Below, one piece after another: positions 26,847-35,119 of a DNA stretch of 53,850 nucleotides; positions within the stretch are counted from its first letter, which is position 1, and the number at the start of each line of letters is the position of its first letter. Both the position numbers and the translations under genes were made by a program. Under the pieces are notes generated by a model. That model did not search any database, was not told the origin of the DNA, and saw only the letters and a program-made list of their open reading frames with translations. Source of the DNA: Promethearchaeota archaeon (GTDB lineage Archaea > Asgardarchaeota > Lokiarchaeia > Sigynarchaeales > SOKP01); assembly GCA_019057775.1 (NCBI GenBank), contig JAHLWT010000031.1:1-53850 (forward strand). Reading direction: 5' to 3'.

Positions 26847-28325
26847 GTGAGAATTTTGGGTGAAAATGAAAAATCTTTAACACGTGAAGAAATTGAGCAG
26901 CAAAAAAAACTTGTAAATGATATTTACAAGAAAGAAAAGGAAGATCGAGATGCTTATTTAAAAGACACTGAAGAAGAAAGAAAGAAGTCTTTTGAGGAAG
27001 GAAAGGAACACATATCCGATTTGATTGATGAGAAAGCTTTTAGAATAGATCGCCAAAAAGAAACTGTGTCTCAATTAAAGGAATTAAAACCAGATATTGT
27101 TGGTACATCAGAAAAAATTGAGAAATCCGTTGGTGAGAAAGCGTTTCGAGTTGAAAAGCAACGAGAATTAGATGAACAACGAAGTGAAATGCATCCCGAT
27201 ATAGAAGGTTCTGCTGAAAAGATTGAGAAATCCATTGGTGAGAAAGCGTTTCGAGTTGAAAAGCAACGAGAATTAGATGAACAACGAGTTAAATTACACC
27301 CAGATATCGACGGTACTGCAGAAAAAATAGAAAAATCAGTTGGCGAGAAAGCTTTTATGATTGATAGACAAAAGGAGAGTGTAGCCCAACGAAGTGAATT
27401 ACATCCCGATATCGAAGGTACTGCGGAAAAAATAGAGAGATCAGTTGGTGAGAAGGCATTTCGGGTTGAAAAGCAACGGGAATTGAATGAACAACGAAGT
27501 GAAATGCATCCCGATATAGAGGGCACTGCTGAAAAGATTGAGAAATCAGTAGGGGAGAAAGCATTTATGATAGACAGGCAAAAAGAAAGTGTAGTTCAAC
27601 GAAGTGAAATGCATCCTGATATTGATGGCACTGCTGAAAAGATTGAGAAATCCATTGGTGAGAAAGCATTTCGAGTTGAAAAACAGCGGGAATTGAATGA
27701 ACAACGAAGTGAAATGCATCCCGATATAGAGGGCACTGCTGAAAAGATTGAGAAGTCAATAGGGGAGAAAGCATTTCGGGTTGAAAAGCAACGGGAATTG
27801 AATGAACAACGTGCTGTATTACATCCGGACATAGAGGGTACTGCTGAAAAGATTGAGAAGTCAGTAGGGGAGAAAGCATTTATGATAGACAAGCAAAAAG
27901 AAAGTGTAGCTCAACGAAGTGAAATCCATCCTGATATTGATGGCACTGCTGAAAAGATTGAGAAGTCAGTAGGGGAGAAAGCATTTATAATTGATAGACA
28001 AAAGCAGAGTGTAGCTCAACGAAGTGAAATCCATCCTGATATTGAAGGGACCGCAGAAAAAATTGAGAAATCAATAGGTGGGAAAGCTTTTATGATAAGT
28101 AGACAAAAAGAGAGTGCTGTTCAACTTGCAGAATTACATCCCGATATCGAAGGTACAGGTGATAAAATCTTTAGTACTGTTGATAGGCAGGCAAGCCAAA
28201 TTATGCAACAAAGAGATATTACCGATAAACAGATAGATATTAAAACAGACGCTAAAGATATTGTTGAAAAATTCGAATCTGAAATGGATAAAGTTAAAAG
28301 AGAACAAGATGAAAACGATACATAA
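26847..28325 (+). CDS. Tandem 35-residue repeat, coiled-coil-like protein
   Basis: A 492-residue highly charged protein. Residues 81-430 are ten in-frame 35-residue repeats with the consensus HPDIEGTAEKIEKS(V/I)GEKAF followed by one of two variable halves: 'RVEKQREL(N/D)EQR' (type A) or 'MIDRQKESVAQR' (type B). Order of types: A A B A B A A B B B. A degenerate unit precedes (about 50-80) and another follows (431-465). The N-terminal 50 residues are a Lys/Glu-rich helix. There is no signal peptide or membrane segment. Helix prediction would be broken only at the HPD(I) and G turns, giving a rod or solenoid. The GTG start at 26847 is uncertain; TTG at 26856 is an alternative. Function unknown. 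Confidence 0.8.
   Translation: MRILGENEKSLTREEIEQQKKLVNDIYKKEKEDRDAYLKDTEEERKKSFEEGKEHISDLIDEKAFRIDRQKETVSQLKELKPDIVGTSEKIEKSVGEKAFRVEKQRELDEQRSEMHPDIEGSAEKIEKSIGEKAFRVEKQRELDEQRVKLHPDIDGTAEKIEKSVGEKAFMIDRQKESVAQRSELHPDIEGTAEKIERSVGEKAFRVEKQRELNEQRSEMHPDIEGTAEKIEKSVGEKAFMIDRQKESVVQRSEMHPDIDGTAEKIEKSIGEKAFRVEKQRELNEQRSEMHPDIEGTAEKIEKSIGEKAFRVEKQRELNEQRAVLHPDIEGTAEKIEKSVGEKAFMIDKQKESVAQRSEIHPDIDGTAEKIEKSVGEKAFIIDRQKQSVAQRSEIHPDIEGTAEKIEKSIGGKAFMISRQKESAVQLAELHPDIEGTGDKIFSTVDRQASQIMQQRDITDKQIDIKTDAKDIVEKFESEMDKVKREQDENDT
27087..28136 (+). repeat. Ten tandem 105-nt repeats inside the 492-aa protein gene
   Basis: The period is exactly 105 nt (35 codons). Several units share long identical stretches at the nucleotide level (for example the units starting near 27507 and 27717), while others differ at third positions, showing both old and recent unit duplication or gene conversion. 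The period being a multiple of three also generates long antisense open frames, which are artefacts. Confidence 0.85.
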
Positions 28326-28329
28326 TTCT

Positions 28330-28827
28330 TTAGATATGTATTTTAAATTTAAATAAAGAATTTAAATTCATATTTTTTAATCTTTTTTTATAACTTAAAA
28401 CATCAGGGTCCACAGCACCATTGAAATTATTAATAAAATTCTTAAATCTGATATAAAAATCATCAACAATTTCACGCAATATACCTCGCTCAACCTGTAA
28501 ATTAGTTTTTTTAGTTATAGCAATCACCAATAACCGACCCTCTCTTTCATATAATATTCTAGTCTCTCTAAAATTTATTTCTCGAAGCTCTTCATTCGAA
28601 CCTTCTTTTAATTCAGTAATAAATAGATTGATTGCGTTTAAAAAACTACAAATGAGATCGTCTCTTAAAAAACTAAGATTATTAGAATATCTATTACTAA
28701 CAAGTAAAGACCCTGACTCATTATCTAAAAAATATAAAGCATGAAATCTACATTCATTAGAATTTATCCTATCAAGATTAAACCCAAATTTTGTATCGGG
28801 AGGATCGATACCATCAAGAGAATTCAT
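28330..28827 (-). CDS. Longin-like protein (tentative)
   Basis: A 165-residue protein without motif-level identity. Its order of elements resembles the longin/roadblock type of Asgard small-GTPase partners: a strand FHALYFLDNESGSLLVSNRY, a helix LICSFLNAINLFITEL, strands LREINFRETRILYEREGRLLVIAITKK, then a long helix GILREIVDDFYIRFKNFINNF and a C-terminal tail. Longin domains in Asgard archaea and eukaryotes bind small GTPases or act in vesicle-trafficking complexes. Here the link to the GTPases 12 kb away is only inference. Convergent with the repeat-protein gene (4 nt between stops). ATG start. Confidence 0.45.
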   Translation of the reverse strand: MNSLDGIDPPDTKFGFNLDRINSNECRFHALYFLDNESGSLLVSNRYSNNLSFLRDDLICSFLNAINLFITELKEGSNEELREINFRETRILYEREGRLLVIAITKKTNLQVERGILREIVDDFYIRFKNFINNFNGAVDPDVLSYKKRLKNMNLNSLFKFKIHI

Positions 28828-29108
28828 TACTAAATTTCAAAATGAAGATAAATTTTTACCAGTTTAATTTTATAAAGGTATTACTTGATGAAAAATGGTT
28901 TTAAATTTAAAATATAAATAATATTCTAATAACATAAGATTTTTTTCAAATTCTTTTACTGAATCTATAATTAAAAAGAGGATAAAGAAATGCCAATCCC
29001 GTAAGTAAACTATTTAAAACATACAAAAAATATAAAACATACAAAATAAAAAAAATTTATATATTTTCACCAAAATATTACTTTTAATGACTCATTTTTT
29101 TGATTATT

Positions 29109-29570
29109 ATGGAAACTGATAATTCTGCCCAAAAAAATAAAATATCCATTGGTCTTACATTAACTAACAATGAATTAAATAATAATCCTTTATTTCCAGC
29201 AGAGATAAAAGAAGAACTCCTCAATTCTCCGTTTTACCTATTGATCTTTATATCACGAGAAGATGTAGTTAAAATTAGTTGTTTTCCAACAAAGAATAGA
29301 AATATTAAGAAAATCCTTGTTAAATTGAAGGAATTTTCCCCGGATCTCGTGAAAGGAATATCCAACGTGTTAAACGAGCTCGAGTTAAGTAAAGATATAC
29401 TCCATACAACAGGCTTGTGTTATGAAATGGAAAAATGTTTTTATGAAACATATCTAGTCGGAGAAACTATCGTTTCTAAAAATATAAGCGTTGATGATAT
29501 TAAAGAAAAATTTATGTCTGTTGCGAATGTTGTTAGCGTCCTAATCGAAGATATCCCCACATTAACATAA
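29109..29570 (+). CDS. Hypothetical alpha/beta protein
   Basis: A protein of 153 residues from the ATG at 29109; an upstream in-frame TTG at 29100 would add three. Alternating strands and helices (FYLLIFISREDVVKISCFP, KILVKLKEFSPDLVKGISNVLNEL, ILHTTGLCYEMEKCFYETYLV, then IKEKFMSVANVVSVLIEDI) suggest an ACT-like or profilin-like small regulatory fold, but I do not recognise a family. A small zinc protein gene follows after 86 nt on the same strand. Confidence 0.5.
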   Translation: METDNSAQKNKISIGLTLTNNELNNNPLFPAEIKEELLNSPFYLLIFISREDVVKISCFPTKNRNIKKILVKLKEFSPDLVKGISNVLNELELSKDILHTTGLCYEMEKCFYETYLVGETIVSKNISVDDIKEKFMSVANVVSVLIEDIPTLT

Positions 29571-29656
29571 ACTAATGGTTTTATCATCTAAAATCTTAAT
29601 TTTAGTGCTTTTTGATTTAAATCACCCTAACTAAAAACCTTTAATAAAGTGATATC

Positions 29657-29863
29657 ATGAACGATAAAAAAATTCCAGCTCCACCGGTACTCCCTCCATC
29701 TGTCAAAATAAAAGAGAATTTCTGTCTTTTCCACAAGGGTGATATTGGGGATGAAGTTTATACATGTCCTTCATGTAAAACGGAATATTGCTTAATTTGT
29801 GCTAAAACTGCCAAAATTGAGGGTAAAGTGTGTATTAAATGTAAACAGATAATTATTATTTAG
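29657..29863 (+). CDS. Small RING/B-box-like zinc protein
   Basis: A 68-residue protein with a proline-rich start (PAPPVLPPSV) and a dense zinc-ligand pattern: CLFH, CPSC, YCLIC and CIKC. The order Cys-x2-His ... Cys-x2-Cys ... Cys-x2-Cys ... Cys-x2-Cys with a YC-x2-C core resembles a compact RING, B-box or treble-clef finger. Asgard archaea encode RING-like proteins linked to ubiquitin systems, but no ubiquitin, E1 or E2 gene is in the window, so that role is speculative. An alternative is a simple nucleic-acid-binding ribbon. ATG start with GTGATATC 5 nt upstream. Confidence 0.6.
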   Translation: MNDKKIPAPPVLPPSVKIKENFCLFHKGDIGDEVYTCPSCKTEYCLICAKTAKIEGKVCIKCKQIIII

Positions 29864-29908
29864 TAAGTTTTATTTAGTATTCCACTTAATTTTCTAAGTT
29901 TTATTGGC

Positions 29909-30292
29909 TTAAACTTGCTTAATAGATGAAAGAGATCTCCACGCTCTCCAAAAAATTAACCATAGAATAATAAATATAAATAAAGCTGTGGCAAAAGTAT
30001 ACCCCCCTATAAAGAGATCCTCAATAAACAAGAATGGTATTCCAGCAAACGTGAATCCAAATAAGTATCCATACCCCCAAAGTCGATTCTTCAAAGCAAT
30101 AACCACAGTAGGAATTATTGTAGTGAATATGATTGTTAGATATGACCAGATTTCCATAGAATCCAAAATTATTAACATATTCCACCAAGATACTATAAAG
30201 CCTATAACTATCCAAACTACAGTTCCAATGTTAAATTTAAATTCTGGCTCAGGTCTTCCCACCGTCTGTACTATGTTGCCCTTATTAGACAT
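29909..30292 (-). CDS. Small four-helix membrane protein
   Basis: A 127-residue protein with a short soluble N-terminus (about 20 residues) and four predicted membrane helices (about 24-46, 50-68, 74-94 and 97-117). It has a Trp-rich C-terminal end (WLIFWRAWRSLSS) and a short positively charged tail. No motif is recognised. Convergent with the zinc protein gene. ATG start. Confidence 0.55.
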   Translation of the reverse strand: MSNKGNIVQTVGRPEPEFKFNIGTVVWIVIGFIVSWWNMLIILDSMEIWSYLTIIFTTIIPTVVIALKNRLWGYGYLFGFTFAGIPFLFIEDLFIGGYTFATALFIFIILWLIFWRAWRSLSSIKQV

Positions 30293-30526
30293 GATTGATA
30301 TTAGTTTTTTTTTCTTTTAATAATAAATTAAGAATCCTTTTTTATTCTTTTTTTCTATAATTCATAATTGCTACAGCAAATAAGTTAGAAATTGAAATAA
30401 TTTTATTTATAAGTTCCAAATGATATATACATTTTAAGATAGAAAGATGGATGTAATACTCAATTAAAAAGAAAAAATAAACGAGGAATTCTTCCCATAT
30501 AATAAAAACAAAAAAATTCAAAATAA

Positions 30527-30644
30527 GACTCCTGCCTACACCCTGGATTTTTGTCTTTTGGTAGTGTAAATTCTTACACTCTGATTTCGCCCTCCTTTAC
30601 CTATTTTGTTTCGACGCTTATTTGCGTCTCGTAGGGCAGGAGTC
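30527..30644. ncRNA. Structured GC-rich element, possible ncRNA or MITE-like insertion
   Basis: The ends pair as a long stem: GACTCCTGCCTAC (30527-30539) with GTAGGGCAGGAGTC (30631-30644), 13 pairs with one bulged G. Inside are two perfect hairpins: AGTGTAA-ATTC-TTACACT (30563-30580) and GACGC-TTATTT-GCGTC (30613-30628). The result is a closed multibranch fold much richer in GC than its surroundings, the usual mark of a structured RNA in AT-rich archaea. CTTTTT follows the 3' arm on the plus strand. The inverted ends could equally mark a small non-autonomous element, but no target duplication or second copy was seen. Strand cannot be fixed. Confidence 0.5.
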
Positions 30645-30944
30645 ACCTTTTTATCATTCAGTTGTTTTAAGAGATTTAAATATTTATTTTGATCGTGTTT
30701 TCTTAATTTCAACTAAATTAACATTTAAGTATCATATCCTTTGTTGAATAAATCAACGGGAGGCTTTATTAAGATTTAACACAAAAATCATGCAATTATT
30801 CAAAAATGAGATGAATTAGAGATTAATTTCCTTTCAAAACATTTTAAAATTAGATATTAAATGAAAAAATACCTCTTCTGTTTATTAAACTCTCTCTATT
30901 TTCCGAAATTACCGATTTTAATAAGAATTTGATTCTTTTTTAAT

Positions 30945-30984
30945 AATATCGATAATAGGGGGATCGATATTATAAAATTTAAAT
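30945..30984 (+). promoter_or_regulatory. Palindromic operator candidate and TATA box
   Basis: A perfect 9-bp inverted repeat AATATCGAT-(9 nt)-ATCGATATT at 30945-30971 touches a TATA-like TTATAAAATTTAAAT at 30970-30984. The ATG of the radical SAM gene is about 90 nt downstream. A dimeric repressor bound there would block TBP/TFB. Regulator unknown. Confidence 0.45.
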
Positions 30985-31072
30985 CATGTAATGAGTTAAT
31001 TAATAAAATAATTATTCAATAAAACATATATTTAATTAAATACAAATAAAATAATAAGAGATATTGATACGT

Positions 31073-32800
31073 ATGACTGAAGGAATTACTAAAACATCTA
31101 ATAAAGATGTTGAAATTATCCGAACAACTACCAGTATATGCCCAGAGTGTGTAAAACATATTCATGCCGATATCTATGTCGATCCCGAAACCAACTGGGT
31201 TATGATGAGGAAAACTTGCAAAGATCATGGAGATTTCAAGGATAAATTGTCCAATAACCCAGAGGATTATAAATGGCAACAAACATTTACAGACGATATT
31301 GGTTCCACGGTAAATACTACTACTAAACCTGAATACACGTCTTCTGGAATTAAAGCCCAAAATAAGGGATGTCCATACGATTGTGGTCTATGCAGCAATC
31401 ACAAAAGCGCTCCTAGTATTTGTTTAATTGATGTTACAAATCGTTGCAATCTTACGTGTCCTATCTGTTTTGCCAACGCGTCGGCTAAGGGTTACATCGT
31501 AGAACCAACGTATGAAGAAATTGTACGGATAATGGAACACTTCAGATCAATGAAACCTATTCCTGCTGTTTTATTACAACTTTCTGGGGGAGAACCAACC
31601 ATGAGAGATGATCTTCCTGAGATTATTCGAAAAGGAAAGGAATTAGGATTCACTGAACTCATGGTTACCACTAATGGTGTTAGATTTGGTAAATCTATAG
31701 AACTTATAAAAAAATGCAAGGACGCAGGAATGAATGCCATTTACCTTCAATTTGATGCTACAGATGCCCCTGATGTTTGGAAAAAGATTAGAGGTGTGAA
31801 TTTATGGCCTCTTAAAAAGAAAGTTATAGAAAATTGTCGAAAAATTGGATTTTCTGGCGTCGTACTAGTCCCAACGGTAGCCAAAGGGGTAAATGATAAT
31901 CAAATTGGAAATATTTTGGATTATGCTAAAGAAAATTCTGATGTTGTTTCGGGAATTATTTTCCAACCAGTTTCACTGACTGGGCGAATCAGCTTTGAAG
32001 AATTAATGGATATAAGATATACTACTTCCGATCTAAAAGATGCTATAAATAAACATACAAATGGCGCGATTGGACAGTTTTATCCTATAGCAACAACAGC
32101 AAAAATGACTCAATTACTCGCATGGTTCGATGAAATGCCCACGTTTAGCATGACAAGCCATAACGACTGCGGCTTCTGTACCATCATGATTGTGAATGAC
32201 AAGGATGAATGGGATGCCCTTGAGACTTATTTTAATGTTGAAGGATTGATAAAATGGTCAAACAAAATATGGGATATGGTTCAAGACCGAAAAGTTCCTA
32301 AACCTACAGGTTTACTGAAAGGTATAAATCTCGAGGATTTTGGTGCAATATTTTCTAAAATTGGAAATTTTGTTGATGATATGACTGATTTTGGGTATCG
32401 ACAAATAATTAAAGCATATTATTTCGCGGGTTCGGCTCGCTATATGAAATCCCCTGCTAAAATTCTCACGAGTAAAACGTACCAATCGTTTATTCGATTA
32501 ATAATGAATCCTAACTTTAATTCTGCGGCAAATTTCCTTCACACAAAAAACCTCTTGATAAGCAGCATGCATTTTCAGGATGTTTACAACTTTGACCTCG
32601 ATAGAGTATGTAAGTGCCTTGTCCATTACGGAGTTATCGACCCAGATGACCCTAGTAAAGTAGCTGAAATTCCATTTTGCGCGATGAACACACTTCATAG
32701 ACCTATTATCGAGCGCAAACTCGCTATAGCAGGCAAGACAGCTAAGAAACCAGAAGTAATTCAGGCAGAAATCGAGGAGTTATTAAAAACAGTTAAATAA
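31073..32800 (+). CDS. tes: Radical SAM enzyme, tetraether lipid synthase-like (Tes)
   Basis: A large (575-residue) radical SAM protein of the COG1964/MJ0619 type. The N-terminal ICPEC ... KTCKDHGDF is a rubredoxin-like metal knuckle. It is followed by CPYDCGLCSNH (extra cluster ligands), the radical SAM motif RCNLTCPIC (CX3CX2C), and LSGGEPT as the GGE motif. Later Cys residues (CGFCTI; CKCLVHYG ... PFCAMN) could hold an additional cluster. This arrangement matches Tes, which couples two biphytanyl chains to form GDGT membrane lipids. Other COG1964 members have unknown substrates, so Tes is likely but not certain. ATG chosen over the in-frame TTG 9 nt upstream. A palindrome sits at the promoter. 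Confidence 0.7.
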   Translation: MTEGITKTSNKDVEIIRTTTSICPECVKHIHADIYVDPETNWVMMRKTCKDHGDFKDKLSNNPEDYKWQQTFTDDIGSTVNTTTKPEYTSSGIKAQNKGCPYDCGLCSNHKSAPSICLIDVTNRCNLTCPICFANASAKGYIVEPTYEEIVRIMEHFRSMKPIPAVLLQLSGGEPTMRDDLPEIIRKGKELGFTELMVTTNGVRFGKSIELIKKCKDAGMNAIYLQFDATDAPDVWKKIRGVNLWPLKKKVIENCRKIGFSGVVLVPTVAKGVNDNQIGNILDYAKENSDVVSGIIFQPVSLTGRISFEELMDIRYTTSDLKDAINKHTNGAIGQFYPIATTAKMTQLLAWFDEMPTFSMTSHNDCGFCTIMIVNDKDEWDALETYFNVEGLIKWSNKIWDMVQDRKVPKPTGLLKGINLEDFGAIFSKIGNFVDDMTDFGYRQIIKAYYFAGSARYMKSPAKILTSKTYQSFIRLIMNPNFNSAANFLHTKNLLISSMHFQDVYNFDLDRVCKCLVHYGVIDPDDPSKVAEIPFCAMNTLHRPIIERKLAIAGKTAKKPEVIQAEIEELLKTVK

Positions 32801-32803
32801 TAA

Positions 32804-32831
32804 TTTCTTTTTTTTGATTTTTTAATTTTTT
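32804..32831 (+). terminator. T-rich terminator
   Basis: T8 at 32808-32815 followed by further T-runs just after the radical SAM gene stop. Confidence 0.4.
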
Positions 32832-33100
32832 AGAACTTCGTAATTATACCTATTTTCTATATATAGTTGATTACACACTTGATCCCTCCGTTTTTTTGTT
32901 TATGGTCTTTGGCTTCTTATCACCATTAGAATTATTAGATGAACTGATAGTAAATGAATATTTAATGTCTACATAAACATCGAGTGATTCTAATATTGAA
33001 CTCTATCCTAACAAGGAATCAGATTCCACAGCATCTTATATTTAAATGCACACAAATGTATAAATAGTAAAATATCATATAATAATTTGAATTTCCGTAA
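32832..33100. other. Intergenic region with no clear gene
   Basis: AT-rich region. The minus strand from 33002 to 32871 is open for 43 codons (containing V-Y-V-D-I-K-Y-S-F-T) and ends in TAA, but has no start codon and a low-complexity Ser/Asn/Lys tail; it could be a remnant gene end. GGTGG at the right edge belongs to the next gene. Confidence 0.25.
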
Positions 33101-33112
33101 AAAGGTGGTTTT

Positions 33113-33544
33113 TTGCCTAGAGTAGAAAGAATAATCGAAATTAAAACGACTCCTGATAAAATTTTTAATATTGTAACCGATGAGTTGAATACTCCCATAT
33201 GGAATCCAACCCTAAGTTCTATAAGCCCTAATACAGATGAAAAGACCCAATTAGAGACCGATCTTGGTACTATTACAATTGTTAATGTTGAGACTGAAGA
33301 AAATAAAAGTGCAACATATCACATCGAGAAAAGTGACATAAATTCGATAGGGTATATAATAACTCCAAAGACGGACATTACAAAAGTTAAAATTTGGACC
33401 GACTTCGACAATAAAAAATTATCAAAATTATATAAAAAGACAGCAGATCTAGTCTTAGTAGGATTAAAGAAATACGCTGAATTTATCGAAGGGGGAGGTA
33501 GCCCAAACCTATACGAGAAATCAGAAATTTTAGCTCCTTTTTAA
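33113..33544 (+). CDS. SRPBCC (START/Bet v1-like) domain protein
   Basis: A 143-residue protein whose N-terminus (RVERIIEIKTTPDKIFNIVTDELNTPIWNP) is the classic SRPBCC opening: a strand, then P-D-K-I-F and a helix, then W. Further strands and a long C-terminal helix (KKLSKLYKKTADLVLVGLKKYAEFIEGG) complete a hydrophobic-cavity fold. Members bind lipids, polyketides or other hydrophobic ligands; the ligand here is unknown. The start is TTG, preceded by AAAGGTGG, a strong Shine-Dalgarno 4-5 nt away. Confidence 0.75.
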   Translation: MPRVERIIEIKTTPDKIFNIVTDELNTPIWNPTLSSISPNTDEKTQLETDLGTITIVNVETEENKSATYHIEKSDINSIGYIITPKTDITKVKIWTDFDNKKLSKLYKKTADLVLVGLKKYAEFIEGGGSPNLYEKSEILAPF

Positions 33545-33548
33545 TTAA

Positions 33549-33558
33549 TTTTTTTTTT
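33549..33558 (+). terminator. T-tract terminator
   Basis: Ten T residues directly after the SRPBCC gene stop. Confidence 0.35.
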
Positions 33559-33608
33559 CAATAGAATAAACTATTAACTAAATCATTAGTATCCTTAAGT
33601 AGAACTAC

Positions 33609-35036
33609 TCATGAAACAATTTTCCATCGAGCAACTTCAGCACCATCTTCAATTTGAATTCCAGCATTCTTGAGTCTTTCTCTAATTTCATCGCTTAATT
33701 CATAATTTTTATCATTCCTAGCTTTTTCTCGAAGATTAATTATTATTTTCATTAGTTCATCAATTTTATTATCGCTAATACTTTCCTTTTTCGAAAAATC
33801 AAGCCCTAATACGCCCAGTAATTCTAAGAGGGTATTTCTTGCGTTTTCGAGAGTTTCTTTTTTATTATCAAGAGATGAGTTAATTTGTTTAATAAATTCA
33901 TGAATTGCTGCAAGTGCTTTTGGAGTATTGAAATCATCATCCATCGCTTCCTCAAAATCTTTTCTTACGTTCTCAATTGCTTGATGGAAAGTTTCTTCTG
34001 TTCCATTAGGAGCATGTTCAATCGCACTTAAGCAATTTCTAATCCTGTCTATATTGTTCTGGGCGTTTTCTATTACTTTCAGATTCCAATCAACAGTGGA
34101 TCTATAGTGTCCAGAGACAAGCCCCATCCGAACAATCAACCCTCCGTATTTATCAATTAATTCCCGAACAGTGACATAATTCCCCAAGCTTTTACTCATC
34201 TTCTTCCCGTATACGGTTATGAATTCAGCATGCATCCAATAATTTACAAATTTCTTTCCTGTTACTACTTCAGATTGGGCAATCTCATTAGGATGATGAG
34301 TAGGTATATGGTCAATTCCTCCAGCGTGAATGTCTAAAGTATCTCCTAAATGTTTCATGGACATAACAGAACATTCTAAATGCCAACCAGGGTATCCCTC
34401 ACCCCATGGGGAATTCCATCGCATTATGTGTAGTTGATCACCTTTTCGCGCATTTAACCAAAGAGCGAAATCATAATAATTTTTCTTTAAGGGATCTTTC
34501 GCTATTCGTGCTTGTGCTTGTTCTTCATCAAGTTTCAATTTTGCCATTTTACCATAATCTTTAAACTTAAGAGTATCATAATAAACATTCCCTTGCACTT
34601 CATATGCATAGCCTTTTTCTATTATGTTTTCAATATGCTCGATCATTTCTGGAATAAGTGAGGTTGCCCGTGGAGTGATATTTGGTCGGTTAATATTCAA
34701 ATCATCAATATCTTGCCAATATTTTTCTATTTGCTTATCAACTAACTCCCAAGGGTTAATTTTCTGTTCTTTCGCTCTTTTTTCAATTTTATCTTCTCCC
34801 TGATCTGCATCATCGGTTAAATGCCCAACATCCGTGAAATTCTGTACATGAATTACCTCATAACCCTTATAACGTAGATATCGTACAACAACATCCCAGA
34901 AACTATATGTTCTCGCATTGCCTATATGTACATCATCGTATACAGTTTGTCCACATGTATAGATCTTCACTTGACCTTCTTCTAAAGGTTTAAATTCTTC
35001 CTTTTGCCGAGTCATCGTGTTAAAGATTCTTAACAT
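33609..35036 (-). CDS. cysS: Cysteinyl-tRNA synthetase
   Basis: Charges tRNA(Cys) with cysteine. The class I signature DVHIGNAR (HIGH motif) and KKMSKSLGN (KMSKS) are present. Zinc ligands are the Cys of YTCGQT, the Cys of LECSVM, and His/Glu in the DIHAGGIDHIPTHHPNEIAQ segment. The C-terminal anticodon-binding helices end with the DELSDEIRERLKNAGIQIEDG-type tail. Length 475 is normal. ATG start. Stand-alone gene. Confidence 0.95.
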   Translation of the reverse strand: MLRIFNTMTRQKEEFKPLEEGQVKIYTCGQTVYDDVHIGNARTYSFWDVVVRYLRYKGYEVIHVQNFTDVGHLTDDADQGEDKIEKRAKEQKINPWELVDKQIEKYWQDIDDLNINRPNITPRATSLIPEMIEHIENIIEKGYAYEVQGNVYYDTLKFKDYGKMAKLKLDEEQAQARIAKDPLKKNYYDFALWLNARKGDQLHIMRWNSPWGEGYPGWHLECSVMSMKHLGDTLDIHAGGIDHIPTHHPNEIAQSEVVTGKKFVNYWMHAEFITVYGKKMSKSLGNYVTVRELIDKYGGLIVRMGLVSGHYRSTVDWNLKVIENAQNNIDRIRNCLSAIEHAPNGTEETFHQAIENVRKDFEEAMDDDFNTPKALAAIHEFIKQINSSLDNKKETLENARNTLLELLGVLGLDFSKKESISDNKIDELMKIIINLREKARNDKNYELSDEIRERLKNAGIQIEDGAEVARWKIVS

Positions 35037-35119
35037 GCATTTATTAATAGTATGAAGAAATAATAATTTTTCGGAAGTAGTATAAAATTAGTCTTGATTC
35101 TCTCTCCAATTTTTATGGA

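Larger units (their letters stand above)
30293..31072. other. 780-nt gap without protein genes; holds two structured sites
   Basis: No convincing ORF on either strand. It contains the GC-rich folded element at 30527-30644 and the palindrome/TATA pair at 30945-30984 upstream of the radical SAM gene. The rest is plain AT-rich sequence. Confidence 0.6.

Noticed and set aside
27071..27892. Several 69-151-codon open frames antisense to the 35-residue repeat gene
   Set aside because: They repeat with the same 105-nt period, contain Ser/Cys/Phe-rich nonsense, and arise because the period is a multiple of three.
32871..33002. 43-codon open minus-strand stretch (contains V-Y-V-D-I-K-Y-S-F-T)
   Set aside because: No start codon and a low-complexity tail; could be a remnant but too weak to call a gene.
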